From contig JASMCQ010000088.1 of NCBI GenBank assembly GCA_030753265.1, forward strand, positions 1-64,000: 64,000 nt of DNA, written 5' to 3'. Shown here piece by piece: positions 44,092 to 53,923 of the stretch (within the stretch, counting starts at the first letter, position 1; each line of letters opens with the position of its first letter). The translations under genes and the position numbers were made by a program. This DNA comes from Dehalococcoidia bacterium (GTDB lineage Bacteria; Chloroflexota; Dehalococcoidia; UBA3495). Under the pieces are notes generated by a model. That model was not told the origin of the DNA, did not search any database, and worked only from the letters and a program-made list of their open reading frames with translations.

Positions 44092-44133
44092 GAAATCCCC
44101 CTCGATCCCCCTTTACAAAGGGGGAGGCAGGAT
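44092..44133. repeat. Family A repeat copy
   Basis: GAAATCCCCCTCGATCCCCC with TTTACAAAGGGGGA, the left-hand orientation of the element. Confidence 0.75.
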
Positions 44134-44187
44134 GGCCACGGCTTCAGGGGCCTCGGGTTGGCAAGATTTGCGACGGGAAGGTCCACA

Positions 44188-44225
44188 AGTCCCCCTTTGG
44201 TAAAGGGGGATTTAGGGGGATTTCG
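44188..44225. repeat. Family A repeat copy
   Basis: GTCCCCCTTTGGTAAAGGGG followed by ATTTAGGGGGATTTC. This copy and the one at 44092 lie in opposite orientation in the same 279-bp gap. Confidence 0.75.
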
Positions 44226-44299
44226 TCGCAAACCAAGCTCTCAAACTTTGAAACGCCACGGCCGGGTTACCCGGCCAGTATTGTTCGAGGTACCATGCG

Positions 44300-45130
44300 A
44301 TGAGCACAGGATCAGCGGGGGACCATTACTTCCAGTCGGGGCCGCTGCGGCTCCACTACCTGCAATGGGGCAACGAGGAGGCGAGGCCTCTGGTCTTGCT
44401 GCATCACGTGAGCAGCCAGGCCCACACCTGGGATGACTTCGCGAAACGCATGAGCGGGGACTACCGGGTCCTGGCCCTGGACCTGCGGGGCCACTGTGAA
44501 AGCGAGTGGGCCGGCGAAGGCAACTACACCACCGAGCACTACGCCTCCGACGTTGCCGCGCTGGTGGAGCACCTTGGCCTGCGAGAGGTCATCGTCCTGG
44601 GAGGCTCCCTGGGCGGCCGCGTGGCCCTGGTCTACGCGGGCCAGCATCCGGAGCAGGTCGCAGCCCTCATCATGGAGGATGTCGGCCCCGTCCGCCCCGC
44701 TGAGATATCCCAGAGGTTCGCCGACCGTGTCGCCGGAGGAGACCCGGAGTTCGACACGGTCGAGCAGTGGGCCGAGCACCTGCGGGGCGACAACCGGCGC
44801 ACCCCGCCGGAGGCCTTCCTCAACCTCGCCCGCCAGGGCACCAGGCAGCTTTCCGGGGGAAAGTTGGGACTGAAGCGCGACCCGATGATCCAGCGAGACT
44901 TCGTGCCGCTGGAGCTATGGCAGTACGTCGAGCGCGTACCGGGTCCGTTCCTGCTCCTGATCGGAGCCGAGAGCGCCATCGTCTCCGCGGAGCACCGGGA
45001 CCGCATGGTGCGGACGATACCGGGCAGCCGGGCGGTAACCTTCCAGGGCGCGGGGCACTACATCGTTCACGACAAGCTCGATGAGTTCGAGAGCACGGTG
45101 CGAGAGTTCCTTTCCAGCCACGGGTTGTGA
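44300..45130 (+). CDS. Alpha/beta-fold hydrolase
   Basis: A 276-residue alpha/beta hydrolase. The nucleophile Ser is in LGGSLGG, the N-terminal block is LLHHVSSQAHTW, LDLRGHCESEW follows, and the final His is in GAGHYIVHD. An acid is likely in IGAESAIVS. Homologues include epoxide hydrolases, haloalkane dehalogenases and esterases; nothing in the sequence decides between them. It has no signal peptide and sits downstream of the PLP enzyme, separated by two family A hairpins. Confidence 0.88.
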   Translation: MSTGSAGDHYFQSGPLRLHYLQWGNEEARPLVLLHHVSSQAHTWDDFAKRMSGDYRVLALDLRGHCESEWAGEGNYTTEHYASDVAALVEHLGLREVIVLGGSLGGRVALVYAGQHPEQVAALIMEDVGPVRPAEISQRFADRVAGGDPEFDTVEQWAEHLRGDNRRTPPEAFLNLARQGTRQLSGGKLGLKRDPMIQRDFVPLELWQYVERVPGPFLLLIGAESAIVSAEHRDRMVRTIPGSRAVTFQGAGHYIVHDKLDEFESTVREFLSSHGL

Positions 45131-45215
45131 CGCCACGTCCTTCACATAATATGGCAAGCAGCCAGGGTTGGTAGCCAGCCTGGCCGGGGTCCCTTTCCGG
45201 ACGGCTAACCTGCCG

Positions 45216-46469
45216 TCAGGACGCAGACCACAGCTCCCGAAGCCAAGCCGCGATCACCAAGGTCAATACCGCTCCCCCAGCCGCCATGATGGCAATCGCA
45301 CGCGGCGCACCCATGAGGTCGGCCATAGCGCCGATCGCCAGGAGGCCCATGGGCAGCCCGTAGACGGCCATCGAGCGAACTCCCATTATTCTGCCCCGAA
45401 GCTCGGCCGGTACCAGCCTCAAGAGCAGCGAATCGACGCTCACAAGGCTGAACGATTGGCTGACACCAGACGCCAGCAGAATGGCCAGAGAAACGACCAT
45501 CCAGGAAGATTGGGTGAAAACCAGGATGGTCGTGCACCAAGCCACCACCGCCAGAACCGCCACGACACCGGGCTTGGCGAACCCTCCTTTCGCGGCAAGG
45601 CCGAAGGAGCCGATGAAAGCGCCCGTGGCGACGGCCGAGGTCAGCGCCGCGAGTCCTACCGGGCCCGTATGCAGGACGTCCCTGGCGAAGACGGGCATCA
45701 TGCCGTGGGTTAAGGGGAAAGCAGCCAGGTTGATCAAGAAGGCGAACAGCAGCAGTGCTAGGACCGCATCGTGCCCGCGGATGTATCCGCCCCCCTCCAC
45801 CAGGCTGCGCCACACCGAAGGCGACGTTTTGACCTCCGCCGGGTTCGCCAGGCGAACCAACAGGGCGCATGTGAGCCCCAGCAGATTCACCGCGACGATG
45901 GCCATGAAGACCGGGCCCATGTCGAAACGGCTCAGCATTACGCCACCGAGCAGGGGGCCCACTATCTGGCTCGCGTCCGAGCCGGTGCGGTCCAGGGCCA
46001 TGGCGTTGATCAGTTCCTCTTTTCTCATTACGTCACCCATCAACGTCTGCCGGGTGATATTGTCGAAGGCCCGGGCCAGACCGCCCACGCCCGTGAGCAC
46101 GAAGACGTGCCAGAGTTCCAGACGGTCCGTGACAACGAGCAACAATATCACCGTAGACAGGACGCAAACGGTCAGCCGCACGCCGATCAGAAGCCGCCGC
46201 CGGTTGGAACGGTCCACCACCACGCCGTAGGCGGCGCCAAATAGGGTGCCGCTGAATCGCAGCGCGCCGAACAGGCCAAGCAGCAACAAGGATTCGGTCC
46301 CGGTGACGACAAACCAGGAGAGGACCAATAGCTGCATCTGCTCGGCGAACCTTACAGAGGTGCTTGAGGCCCACAAGAAGCGGTAGTTCCGCACCTGAAA
46401 GGACCGCAGGAGTCCGGCGGTAACCAGCAGCCTTAGCAACGGCTGTCCCTTCTTCGCCCCCGGCTGCAA
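45216..46469 (-). CDS. MFS transporter, EntS/MFS_3-like exporter
   Basis: A 417-residue protein with about twelve transmembrane helices. The loop 2-3 motif reads GVVVDRSNRRRLL, as in the EntS/MFS_3 drug- or siderophore-export group, and LRFSGTLFGAAYG precedes it. The second half has LVPAELRGRIMGVRSMAVYG, also typical. The exact start is unsure (a TTG at 46469 is used; FQVRNYRFLWASS near residue 26 begins the conserved part). It probably exports a hydrophobic compound. Confidence 0.85.
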   Translation of the reverse strand: MQPGAKKGQPLLRLLVTAGLLRSFQVRNYRFLWASSTSVRFAEQMQLLVLSWFVVTGTESLLLLGLFGALRFSGTLFGAAYGVVVDRSNRRRLLIGVRLTVCVLSTVILLLVVTDRLELWHVFVLTGVGGLARAFDNITRQTLMGDVMRKEELINAMALDRTGSDASQIVGPLLGGVMLSRFDMGPVFMAIVAVNLLGLTCALLVRLANPAEVKTSPSVWRSLVEGGGYIRGHDAVLALLLFAFLINLAAFPLTHGMMPVFARDVLHTGPVGLAALTSAVATGAFIGSFGLAAKGGFAKPGVVAVLAVVAWCTTILVFTQSSWMVVSLAILLASGVSQSFSLVSVDSLLLRLVPAELRGRIMGVRSMAVYGLPMGLLAIGAMADLMGAPRAIAIMAAGGAVLTLVIAAWLRELWSAS

Positions 46470-46874
46470 TCAGCCGTGGGGCGAGTTTTGCGTCGTCCAT
46501 CAACAGGGTGGCCGTACCGGCCACCACCCGGCGCAGCGAAGCCCTCACCCGCCTTGAATCGCGTATCCAGGGAAGAGGCGTCGGAAGCGCCGGAGTTGAG
46601 TATAGCACCGAGGGGAATTCGAGGGCTGCGGAAGTGCGCCCTTACTTGCCTGCTTTTCCCCGCTTCGGGATGCGCCAGGGCAGTTCCTAGAATCGCTCTC
46701 GGGCTCGTCAGAAGCTGAAGGGGACCACCTCACCACCGGGGCCTACCACGGGGCTTGCGGTGGCAGCTAGACAGTCGCTACCTTCTTTCTGATCTCCCCC
46801 TTTGTAACGTGGAGAGGCCAAATCCCTTCTCCCTGAGGGAGAAGGTCAGGACGAGGGCAAAAAGATTGTCTTTA
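46470..46874. other. Intergenic region, 405 bp
   Basis: Between the MFS gene (minus) and addA (minus). A hairpin at 46825-46845 (CCTTCTCCC-TGA-GGGAGAAGG) lies 29 nt past the addA stop and may end that transcript; it is part of a family F repeat. No gene seen. Confidence 0.5.
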
Positions 46875-49800
46875 TCAACCTGTTGGATTTTGCGTTCCGG
46901 GCATCGGTTGGCCAATGGCAACGAGCGATTCTCTGGCTTTCTTTTCGGCTGCGTCCATCATCTCTTCAACGTCGTCAAAGGGTACCTCCACGCCGGCGTG
47001 TAGAAAGAGCAGCACCACTCGTCGCACCGGTTTACCCGTGGCCCGTTGCACCGCCATCGCGTAGGCCCCAACTTGCATAGCGTACCGTTCACTGCCCTGG
47101 GCCAGCTCTTTTCCGGCCTCCAGCGCATCGGTCTTGTAGTCCACCACGGTCAGACCGTCGGCGTCCTCGAACAGCAGGTCGATGAAGCCTTCGAACAGGG
47201 TGCCCTCTAGGGGGGTACTGACGAACACCTCCCGGTGGTACCGGCCGGTGGCCACCGCCCGCTTCACTAGCGGCGTCTCCAACCCGGTCCGGCCAAGGCT
47301 TGCCACCTCTTGCCAACGGTCCGCAATGCCCTCGGCGGCGGCCTGGGCCCGGCTGATGTCCTCCAGGTTCATCCCGGTGGCCAGGTCCACAATTTGCAGC
47401 ACGCTGTGAACGGCCCGTCCGAGGGTGCTGCCACCACGGCCCCGCCGATAGTGCACTTCGCCGCGCTCCGCCTCTTCCTTGTCTATCCTGGCGAGGGCGG
47501 TCACGGCCAGGCTGGCCGGCCTGGAGGCACGCCGGATAACCGCTTCGCGCCGCTGGGCCCATACCGTCCGATCGGCATCGGTATCCGCCGAGCCGTCGCC
47601 GGTCCCGTTCGGCCTGAAGGGTTCCCCCGTGGCGGGATTATCCGGGATGGAAACCTCGTTCCAGAGGCCGTCGCTCTCCGAGCCCAGCCCGCTGATGATC
47701 GCCGCCGGGGACCCCTTGGCCCGGGCCGAATGAAACAGACTGACGATCAGGTGATCCCTCGCCCGAGTGGCGGCCACGTACATCAACCGGACTCCTTCCG
47801 CCCGGTCCGCCGCGCGTTCCTGTATTTGCGCGTCCTCATACCCAGCGGTGGCAAAGGCCCCGGCGCGCACCTCCACCGACCCGGTGGTCCGGTCGAAAAT
47901 GACCGGTCCGGTCCGATGACCCCGGCCGACCCCCAGGCCAGCCAGCACGACGATGGGAAATTCCAGCCCTTTGGAGGAGTGGATGGTCATGATGCGGACG
48001 GCATCCTCATCGGTCTCGAGCACGGGAGCTTCTACCATGCGGGCCCCTTCCCTGGCTTGGCCTTCGATCCAGTCCAGAAAAGCCCGGAGCGAGCCCCCTT
48101 CAACCTCGGCGAAAACCCGGGAACGCTCGACGACGAAGCGTATCCTCCGCCACCGTTCCCGAGGCCTGGCTTTCCCGAAGCAGGCCTCCACCATCCGGCG
48201 TTCCCGCACAAACCTCTCGATGAGCCGGTCCGGCGGTTCCCACACCCGATCCCGGTGGTACCGGCATAGCACCTCCAGGGCCTCCCCCACCGGCCCGCCG
48301 GCTAGGCCGGGTTCGAGGTAGTCCAACTTTCCGCCGTTTTCCACGAACTCAAGAAGCTCCACGTCGCTGCAGGCAAATGCCGACGACCGGAGCGCGGCCA
48401 CCAAGGCAACCTGGTCGGCCGGGGCGTCAATGGCTCGCAAGCAACCGAGGAGGTCGCGGACGTCCTGGGTGCCCAGAACCAGGGACGGGCCTTCCACCCG
48501 GTAGGGGATGGCGGCGTCATCCAGCGCCTGCTCCAGCGAGGGCAGGCCGGTGCGGGTGGGCAACAGGATGCAGATGTCCTGATACCTGGCGGCCCGCAGT
48601 GCCGGGGAACCGGCTTCGCGCACGCTCCAGGGAGCGGATCGGATGTCGTGGACCAGCACGGCGATGGTCTCGCTCTCTTCCCGGCGGACCTCCGGCGCCG
48701 GAGCCTTTCGCACCCCACCGGCCCAGTGGACCCCAAGAGGTGGAGTGGCCCCGGGGGGCTGCCAACTGGCGGAAAGAGAGATGTAAGGGGCTTGCAGGCC
48801 GGTAGCGGCGTCGTCGGTCATCCACTTTTCGAACAGGGCGTTGACCCAGGAGATGACCGGCCCCTGGGAGCGAAAGTTCTGCACCAGTGGCGTGCTCTCC
48901 TTACCCAGGAGGGCGCGTATCCGCCCCAGGGAGGCTATGTCGGCCCGGCGAAACCGGTAGATGGACTGCTTGGTGTCTCCGACCAGAAACAGCTTGCCCG
49001 GGACGATTCGCGTGCGCGTCCAGTCCGCCGGCCCGGCATCTTCTGCATCCTCTGCCGCCGGATGGCCGGACAGGAAGAATGCGATCTCTGCCTGGATTGG
49101 GTCGATATCCTGAAACTCGTCGATCAAGATATGGCTGTAACGCCGCCGGAAATGACTCCTGACCTCCCGGTTGTCCCGAAGCAGGTCCCGGGCCCACACC
49201 AGGAGGTCGTGGAACTCCGCCTTTCCGAGGCCACGCCGCTCGCCCGCATAGCCCAGGACAAAGGTCCGCAGGCTTTCCAGCAAAGGCAGCAGCGCCGCCC
49301 GCCGGAGGCCTTCCAGTTCTTGAGCTTTCACCTCTTCCAGCTCCCGCAGGAGGTCCTTCATGGCCGTGCAACCGTTGTTTGCCGTCGCCGGATCGTCCCC
49401 CCAGTCCGGCTTCCTTCCCCTTGAAAACGACAGCTTTCCCCACCGGACCAGGACACCGAAGGCCGAGTCCCGCCAACCCTCCGCCGCGCCGAGCCGGTCT
49501 GCCAGGGCGGCCACCCGGCCGGCATGGGAAGCGAGGTGGTCATCCGGTCCGAACCGGGCGAGGGGAAGCAGCCTCTTGATCTCTCCGGCTGCTTCAACCA
49601 GGGCCTGCACCGCCCGCCCGGCCGGCTCCGCCGCCGCCGGGAACGGGTTATCCAGCAAATCGTAGCTCCGGTGAAAGTCCCTTGCGATGGTGGACAGGTC
49701 ATCCAGTCGCAACCCCAGGGACAGGGCCTTCAGGATGAGGGGACCAATCTCCGCCGCTTCCAGTGCCTGGTCCAGCCATTCCTGCCACCGCCGCTCGAAA

Positions 49801-50222
49801 TCGAGTCCGGCCCCGATCTCCTCGACGGTCTCGAAGCCGGGCGGGAGTCCGGCCTCCAGCGGCCGCTGCCGGAGCAACGAGCCGGCGAAGCCGTGCAGGG
49901 TCTGGATTGACGCCCTCTCCATGCCACGGGTTGCCTTGAGGCAGCGCTCTCTCTCGGCCTCGCCGCGGTCCGGGTCCCGGGCTAAGGTTTCCAATGCCAA
50001 CCGGACCTTTTCCCCAAGCTCGGAAGCCGCCGCCTCGGTGAAGGTGATGGCGGCGATGCTGTCGATATCCGCCCGGCCGGAGGCCAGCAACTCCGCGATG
50101 CGGGTCACCAGCGCCGTGGTCTTTCCGGTGCCGGCCCCGGCCTCCACGAACAGCGTCTCGTCCAGCGACCGGGCGATCCGGTCGCGCTGGGCCTGGTCGA
50201 TGGGCATGACTCCCCCGGTCAT
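46875..50222 (-). CDS. addA: AddA-type ATP-dependent helicase/nuclease
   Basis: A 1115-residue UvrD/RecB-type helicase with a C-terminal nuclease. Motifs in order: Walker A GAGTGKTTALVTRI, Walker B LIDEFQDIDP, motif III LVGDTKQSIYRFRRADI, motif IV VQNFRSQGPV, motif V IHSSKGLEFPIV, motif VI LMYVAATRARDHL. The PD-(D/E)XK nuclease appears as IDLLFEDADGLTVVDYKTD near residue 1035. With AddB it processes double-strand breaks. The ATG overlaps the TGA of the upstream addB gene (ATGA), so the two are coupled; MPIDQAQRD five codons in is an alternative start. Confidence 0.92.
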   Translation of the reverse strand: MTGGVMPIDQAQRDRIARSLDETLFVEAGAGTGKTTALVTRIAELLASGRADIDSIAAITFTEAAASELGEKVRLALETLARDPDRGEAERERCLKATRGMERASIQTLHGFAGSLLRQRPLEAGLPPGFETVEEIGAGLDFERRWQEWLDQALEAAEIGPLILKALSLGLRLDDLSTIARDFHRSYDLLDNPFPAAAEPAGRAVQALVEAAGEIKRLLPLARFGPDDHLASHAGRVAALADRLGAAEGWRDSAFGVLVRWGKLSFSRGRKPDWGDDPATANNGCTAMKDLLRELEEVKAQELEGLRRAALLPLLESLRTFVLGYAGERRGLGKAEFHDLLVWARDLLRDNREVRSHFRRRYSHILIDEFQDIDPIQAEIAFFLSGHPAAEDAEDAGPADWTRTRIVPGKLFLVGDTKQSIYRFRRADIASLGRIRALLGKESTPLVQNFRSQGPVISWVNALFEKWMTDDAATGLQAPYISLSASWQPPGATPPLGVHWAGGVRKAPAPEVRREESETIAVLVHDIRSAPWSVREAGSPALRAARYQDICILLPTRTGLPSLEQALDDAAIPYRVEGPSLVLGTQDVRDLLGCLRAIDAPADQVALVAALRSSAFACSDVELLEFVENGGKLDYLEPGLAGGPVGEALEVLCRYHRDRVWEPPDRLIERFVRERRMVEACFGKARPRERWRRIRFVVERSRVFAEVEGGSLRAFLDWIEGQAREGARMVEAPVLETDEDAVRIMTIHSSKGLEFPIVVLAGLGVGRGHRTGPVIFDRTTGSVEVRAGAFATAGYEDAQIQERAADRAEGVRLMYVAATRARDHLIVSLFHSARAKGSPAAIISGLGSESDGLWNEVSIPDNPATGEPFRPNGTGDGSADTDADRTVWAQRREAVIRRASRPASLAVTALARIDKEEAERGEVHYRRGRGGSTLGRAVHSVLQIVDLATGMNLEDISRAQAAAEGIADRWQEVASLGRTGLETPLVKRAVATGRYHREVFVSTPLEGTLFEGFIDLLFEDADGLTVVDYKTDALEAGKELAQGSERYAMQVGAYAMAVQRATGKPVRRVVLLFLHAGVEVPFDDVEEMMDAAEKKARESLVAIGQPMPGTQNPTG

Positions 50223-53200
50223 TCGGCGGCCTCCTCGGTGCCGGCCGTGCCGGAGAGGTTCAGGTCAGCGAGGTTCAGATAGGGACCAAGCTCCGGGTTA
50301 CCTCGTTTGCGGGCCCACAGGACCTCCCGGTTCGCCGGGCAGATGCGGTCGAAGTCGCAGAACTGGCAGTTTCGCGGCTTTCCCTCCCAGCCCGGAGGGC
50401 CCGGATTCGCCGGGAAGAGCCCCTGCTGGATGCCCGAGGCGATACCCTCGACCACCTCCAGGAACCGGTCCTCCACCTGGGCCAGCGAGACCGTCCTCCG
50501 CTCGAAACCGCCTCGCGCGGTCGCGAACCAGTAGCAGGCTTCGACATCGGCATCCGGCTCCCCGCCGGTGCCGAAGCGGGCGGCCAGGGCGTAAACCGGA
50601 AGCTGCAGGTGCCGGCCCCCGGCGAGAGGGTCGTCCTTCATGTCCTGGTAGTAGCTCGTCCCCCCGGACTTGTAATCGATCACCACGACTTTCGTGCCGC
50701 CGGCCGCTGAGTCGACGCGGTCGATCCGGCCCCGAAAACGGAGGCGGCCCCCGTCCGGCAGCGTCAACACCACCGGAGGCAGGCTGCCTGCATCGGCCAT
50801 GCCGAAGGGCCGCTCGGCCCATAGAGGCCGGGAGCCCTCCTCGGACCGCCAGCGGCTATCTTCCTCCAGGAACGCGTCCAGGTCCTGCCGAAACTCTGCC
50901 TTGACCACCTGCCACAAAAGGTTCTTCCCGGTGACGCCCTCGGCTTCGGCCCGGTCGAACTCCTTTTCGCCAATGTCCTGCAACAATCGAAGATGCCCGC
51001 TGTCCCATGGCTCGCCGTAGCCGGGCAGTTCCCCCCGTTCCGTCACCGTCTTGATGAAGCGCTCCAGTATGTCGTGCAGGACCACCCCGCGGTCCAAGGA
51101 CGAGATGACCAGGGCTTCTTCGGGCGGCTCCATGGCGGAGAGATTCAGAACGTCGCCCATGAAGTACCGGAAGGGACAGACGGCCCAGCGCTCCAGCCGG
51201 GTGGGGGAAACCTCGCTGTCCACGGGAAGGGACAGCCGCTGGCTCTTGCCGGCCATTTGGAACAGGCGCCCGTCCCAGGCCGTGAAGTCCGGCCCCAGCC
51301 GGCCCCGTTCCATCGCCATAAACCGGCCCACCGGGGTAGACTCCGTGGCCAGGAAATGGTCCCCCAGGCGATGGCCCTGGGCCCACCACCGGGCCACGCT
51401 CTCGACGTCATAGTCGTGGGAATCGGCCGGGGCCAACCGTTTCACGAACTCCAGGGAGTGCTCAGAGGAGTGGATGACCGAAAGCCAGGTCTGGGTTCCC
51501 AATTTCGCGATGCCGGCTGAACTCACGGGGCTGCCGTTCAGACGCCCGGCGGCTTCCAGGAACCAGGGCGAAGGATGCTGGCCTTGTCGAGCGGAGGCGC
51601 TCGTCCTGGGATAGGAAAGGACTCGCTCGCCGCCGGCGGCCAGGGCGGCCAGAAACGACCGGCGCTCCTCGATTCGCCGGTCCCTCCGCAGCGGCAGACC
51701 GGCCCCCTCGCCGACCGCTTCCCGCATGGAATCGGGCAGCATCGGGTCATCCGCCGCATGAGGCGGGAAGGCCCCTTCGGCCATGCCGGCCAGAAAAACC
51801 ACGTCGAATTGCATCCCCTGGGCAGCGGCGGCCTGCGCCACGAATACCCCGGACCCGGTCAGCCCGCTATGCCCCGAAGGCACGCCCAGGGCGTCGTTCA
51901 GCGTCCGGTGAAAGCCGGCCAGATCGGTCCCCGTGGACAGGTCATCCAGCCCGGCCAGGTCTTCGACAGCACCCACGACCCGTTCATAGCTGGCGCGATG
52001 CTCCTCCGGCCATTCCTCGGGGTCGCTGGCATACTCCATCAAGAGGTCCTGGGCCCACTTTCCAAATTCCTGCCACTTGCTCCCATCGGCCGGGGGGCGG
52101 TGCCTGGAAAGCCGCCGGATGAACGCTGTGAGGCCGGCCGCGGATGACACCAACTCGCCCAGTCCCCTGAGCCGGGAGGGCGCTTCCTCGTCGATGGCCT
52201 CGGCGGCGGCAAGCTGTTGGGCCAGGCGGTCCTGGTAATGGCTGACCCGCTCCTGCCACTGGCCAGCGCCCTTCACCACTCCGGCTCTGCGAGAAACGAT
52301 TTCCCACCGGACCAACTGATCCCCGGCAAGGCCGCCACCCGCGCCGAGGTTCACCGGGGTCTCGGCTATCCAGCCCATGACGCTGTCCCGGCTGAGGTCG
52401 CTTTCCAGGACGGACATGAGGGACAGTAAGAGTTTCCCTGCCGGCGTGTCCCGCAGCGGCGCCGGGTCGGGGCCGGCAACCGGGATACCGGCCAGCCGCA
52501 ACTGGCTCGGGACGAGGGAAGCGTACGGGCCGGACTGCCGGTACAGCACGGCCATTCGATGAAAGGGCAGACCGCCCTCGGCCCGGCCGGCGATGTAACG
52601 CACCACCCACCTGACCTCTTCCCGGACATCCGAGGCGCTCACCAGATGATGGGCGTCGAAGCTCCCTGGCGCCAGGCCGGCGAGTTGCGCCGCTCCCAGG
52701 ACAAGTTGAAATCTCGCCGCGACATCCTTGGCCACGGCATCGGGCTCCACATCTCCGGTGAGGCCGAGGATCATGGCGCACTGGCCGATTTCGCCGAGGG
52801 CGTTCACCAGGCCGGCTTCCCCCGGAGAAGGCGCCCGTGCCAGATGGAAAATGACGAGGCCCAGGTCGCGCAGGGCACTGGCCGCTTTGCCATCCCGCAC
52901 CGCCGCGGCGGCGGCCCACGCCAGCTCTTCAACGCCATAGTAGCCGCCGAGCCGCTCCCGGACGGCCCGGTACCAATGGACCATCTGGGACCGGAGAGGG
53001 TCCATACCCTCCAAGCTTGATAGCTCGTCGTTGGATAACCGGTCCAGGTCTCTGAAGGTGCTCAGCAGAGAGGAGTGGAGGCTCGGATGCTGGGCGACCG
53101 GCCCCATCGGCCCATCACCGGCCAGGCGGCCGGCCAGGGCGCGGATGGCTTCCTGCTCGGCAAGCGGAGAAAGCGGTTTCTTTCCTCGCTCCGCCAGAGT

Positions 53201-53428
53201 GGGAGAGCCGAGGAATTCAGCCAGCCGCGCCGGGACCATGAAGCGCACGTTGACCAACCCCTGTCCCGAAGCCAGATCACGGCGGAGCGAGAGCCCCGCA
53301 TATTGGGTGGGCACGACGACGGTCACCGGCGCCAGAACGTCGGCCCTCTTGGCTTCGTCAACCAGGCTGGCCAGGCGCTCCAACGCCGGAGGGCCATAGG
53401 CTTCGAGATACAGGCGTGAATCTGCCAT
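50219..53428 (-). CDS. addB: AddB-like nuclease subunit with iron-sulfur nuclease domain
   Basis: 1069 residues from ATG at 53426-53428 (MADSRLYLEAYGPPALERL); a longer upstream reading lacks family character. It has no Walker A motif, so the helicase half is inactive, as in the AddB variants of actinobacterial/Chloroflexi type. The C-terminal nuclease has Cys751 (WAVCPFRYF) and a Cys cluster ending at Cys1030 (NCQFCDFDRIC), the four-Cys staple for a [4Fe-4S] cluster, with the catalytic FRGRIDRVD and VVVIDYKSGG between them. The gene order addB-addA with a 4-bp overlap is as in Bacillus. Confidence 0.88.
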   Translation of the reverse strand: MADSRLYLEAYGPPALERLASLVDEAKRADVLAPVTVVVPTQYAGLSLRRDLASGQGLVNVRFMVPARLAEFLGSPTLAERGKKPLSPLAEQEAIRALAGRLAGDGPMGPVAQHPSLHSSLLSTFRDLDRLSNDELSSLEGMDPLRSQMVHWYRAVRERLGGYYGVEELAWAAAAAVRDGKAASALRDLGLVIFHLARAPSPGEAGLVNALGEIGQCAMILGLTGDVEPDAVAKDVAARFQLVLGAAQLAGLAPGSFDAHHLVSASDVREEVRWVVRYIAGRAEGGLPFHRMAVLYRQSGPYASLVPSQLRLAGIPVAGPDPAPLRDTPAGKLLLSLMSVLESDLSRDSVMGWIAETPVNLGAGGGLAGDQLVRWEIVSRRAGVVKGAGQWQERVSHYQDRLAQQLAAAEAIDEEAPSRLRGLGELVSSAAGLTAFIRRLSRHRPPADGSKWQEFGKWAQDLLMEYASDPEEWPEEHRASYERVVGAVEDLAGLDDLSTGTDLAGFHRTLNDALGVPSGHSGLTGSGVFVAQAAAAQGMQFDVVFLAGMAEGAFPPHAADDPMLPDSMREAVGEGAGLPLRRDRRIEERRSFLAALAAGGERVLSYPRTSASARQGQHPSPWFLEAAGRLNGSPVSSAGIAKLGTQTWLSVIHSSEHSLEFVKRLAPADSHDYDVESVARWWAQGHRLGDHFLATESTPVGRFMAMERGRLGPDFTAWDGRLFQMAGKSQRLSLPVDSEVSPTRLERWAVCPFRYFMGDVLNLSAMEPPEEALVISSLDRGVVLHDILERFIKTVTERGELPGYGEPWDSGHLRLLQDIGEKEFDRAEAEGVTGKNLLWQVVKAEFRQDLDAFLEEDSRWRSEEGSRPLWAERPFGMADAGSLPPVVLTLPDGGRLRFRGRIDRVDSAAGGTKVVVIDYKSGGTSYYQDMKDDPLAGGRHLQLPVYALAARFGTGGEPDADVEACYWFATARGGFERRTVSLAQVEDRFLEVVEGIASGIQQGLFPANPGPPGWEGKPRNCQFCDFDRICPANREVLWARKRGNPELGPYLNLADLNLSGTAGTEEAAE

Positions 53429-53616
53429 GGGCGGATCCCCGGTACCAGGATTCGGCAGGCGTGCGGGCCGGACAGTTGTCAGTCTAGTGCCAGGTTGAAC
53501 CGGAGTCAACCGGAGGCAATGCGCCTCGGGTCGATCGCTTCTTGAATTCAGGCGTCTGGGCTCCTTCATCCTGAGACATTCTGAAAGAGTGAGGGAAGCG
53601 GGCCGCTTACCTACCC

Positions 53617-53666
53617 TCGTCATTCCGGCTACTCACCCTCGTCATTCCGGCGAAGGCCGGAATCCA
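53617..53666. repeat. Family E hairpin repeat (CGTCATTCCGGCGAAGGCCGG)
   Basis: GTCATTCCGGCTACTCACCC followed by GTCATTCCGGCGAAGGCCGG and AATCCAG. This matches a very common bacterial REP-like hairpin (CCGGC-GAAG-GCCGG core), preceded by a duplicated half-unit. Confidence 0.7.
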
Positions 53667-53831
53667 GGCGCGTCATCCATCTTTGGGGCGAACGCCGCAT
53701 GGAAACCTACATTCCTGGCTCCCAGCCCGCGCCGGAACGACCCGAGGGACGCCAATCGCCTGGTATGCCCTGTCCCCAGGGCAACAAATCAGACGCGCTT
53801 GTTCTGATAGCTCCCCAACGGGCCGGCTTGT

Positions 53832-53860
53832 TTGACGGCCCAACAAGGCACTGCTACACT
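53832..53860 (+). promoter_or_regulatory. Sigma-70-type promoter of the flavoenzyme gene
   Basis: TTGACG (53832-53837), a 17-bp spacer, then TACACT (53855-53860) with TGC just before it (extended -10). Transcription would start near 53867, giving a leader of about 57 nt. Confidence 0.6.
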
Positions 53861-53923
53861 CAGGTTCGTCATCGGACCAGGCCAGATGGGGTAGCCCCAT
53901 CTCCTGGAAACAGGAGGTCACCC

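Larger units (their letters stand above)
53429..53923. other. Divergent intergenic region, 495 bp
   Basis: Carries a family E repeat, a strong predicted promoter for the flavoenzyme (both listed separately) and the unassigned promoter of addB. No gene. Confidence 0.5.
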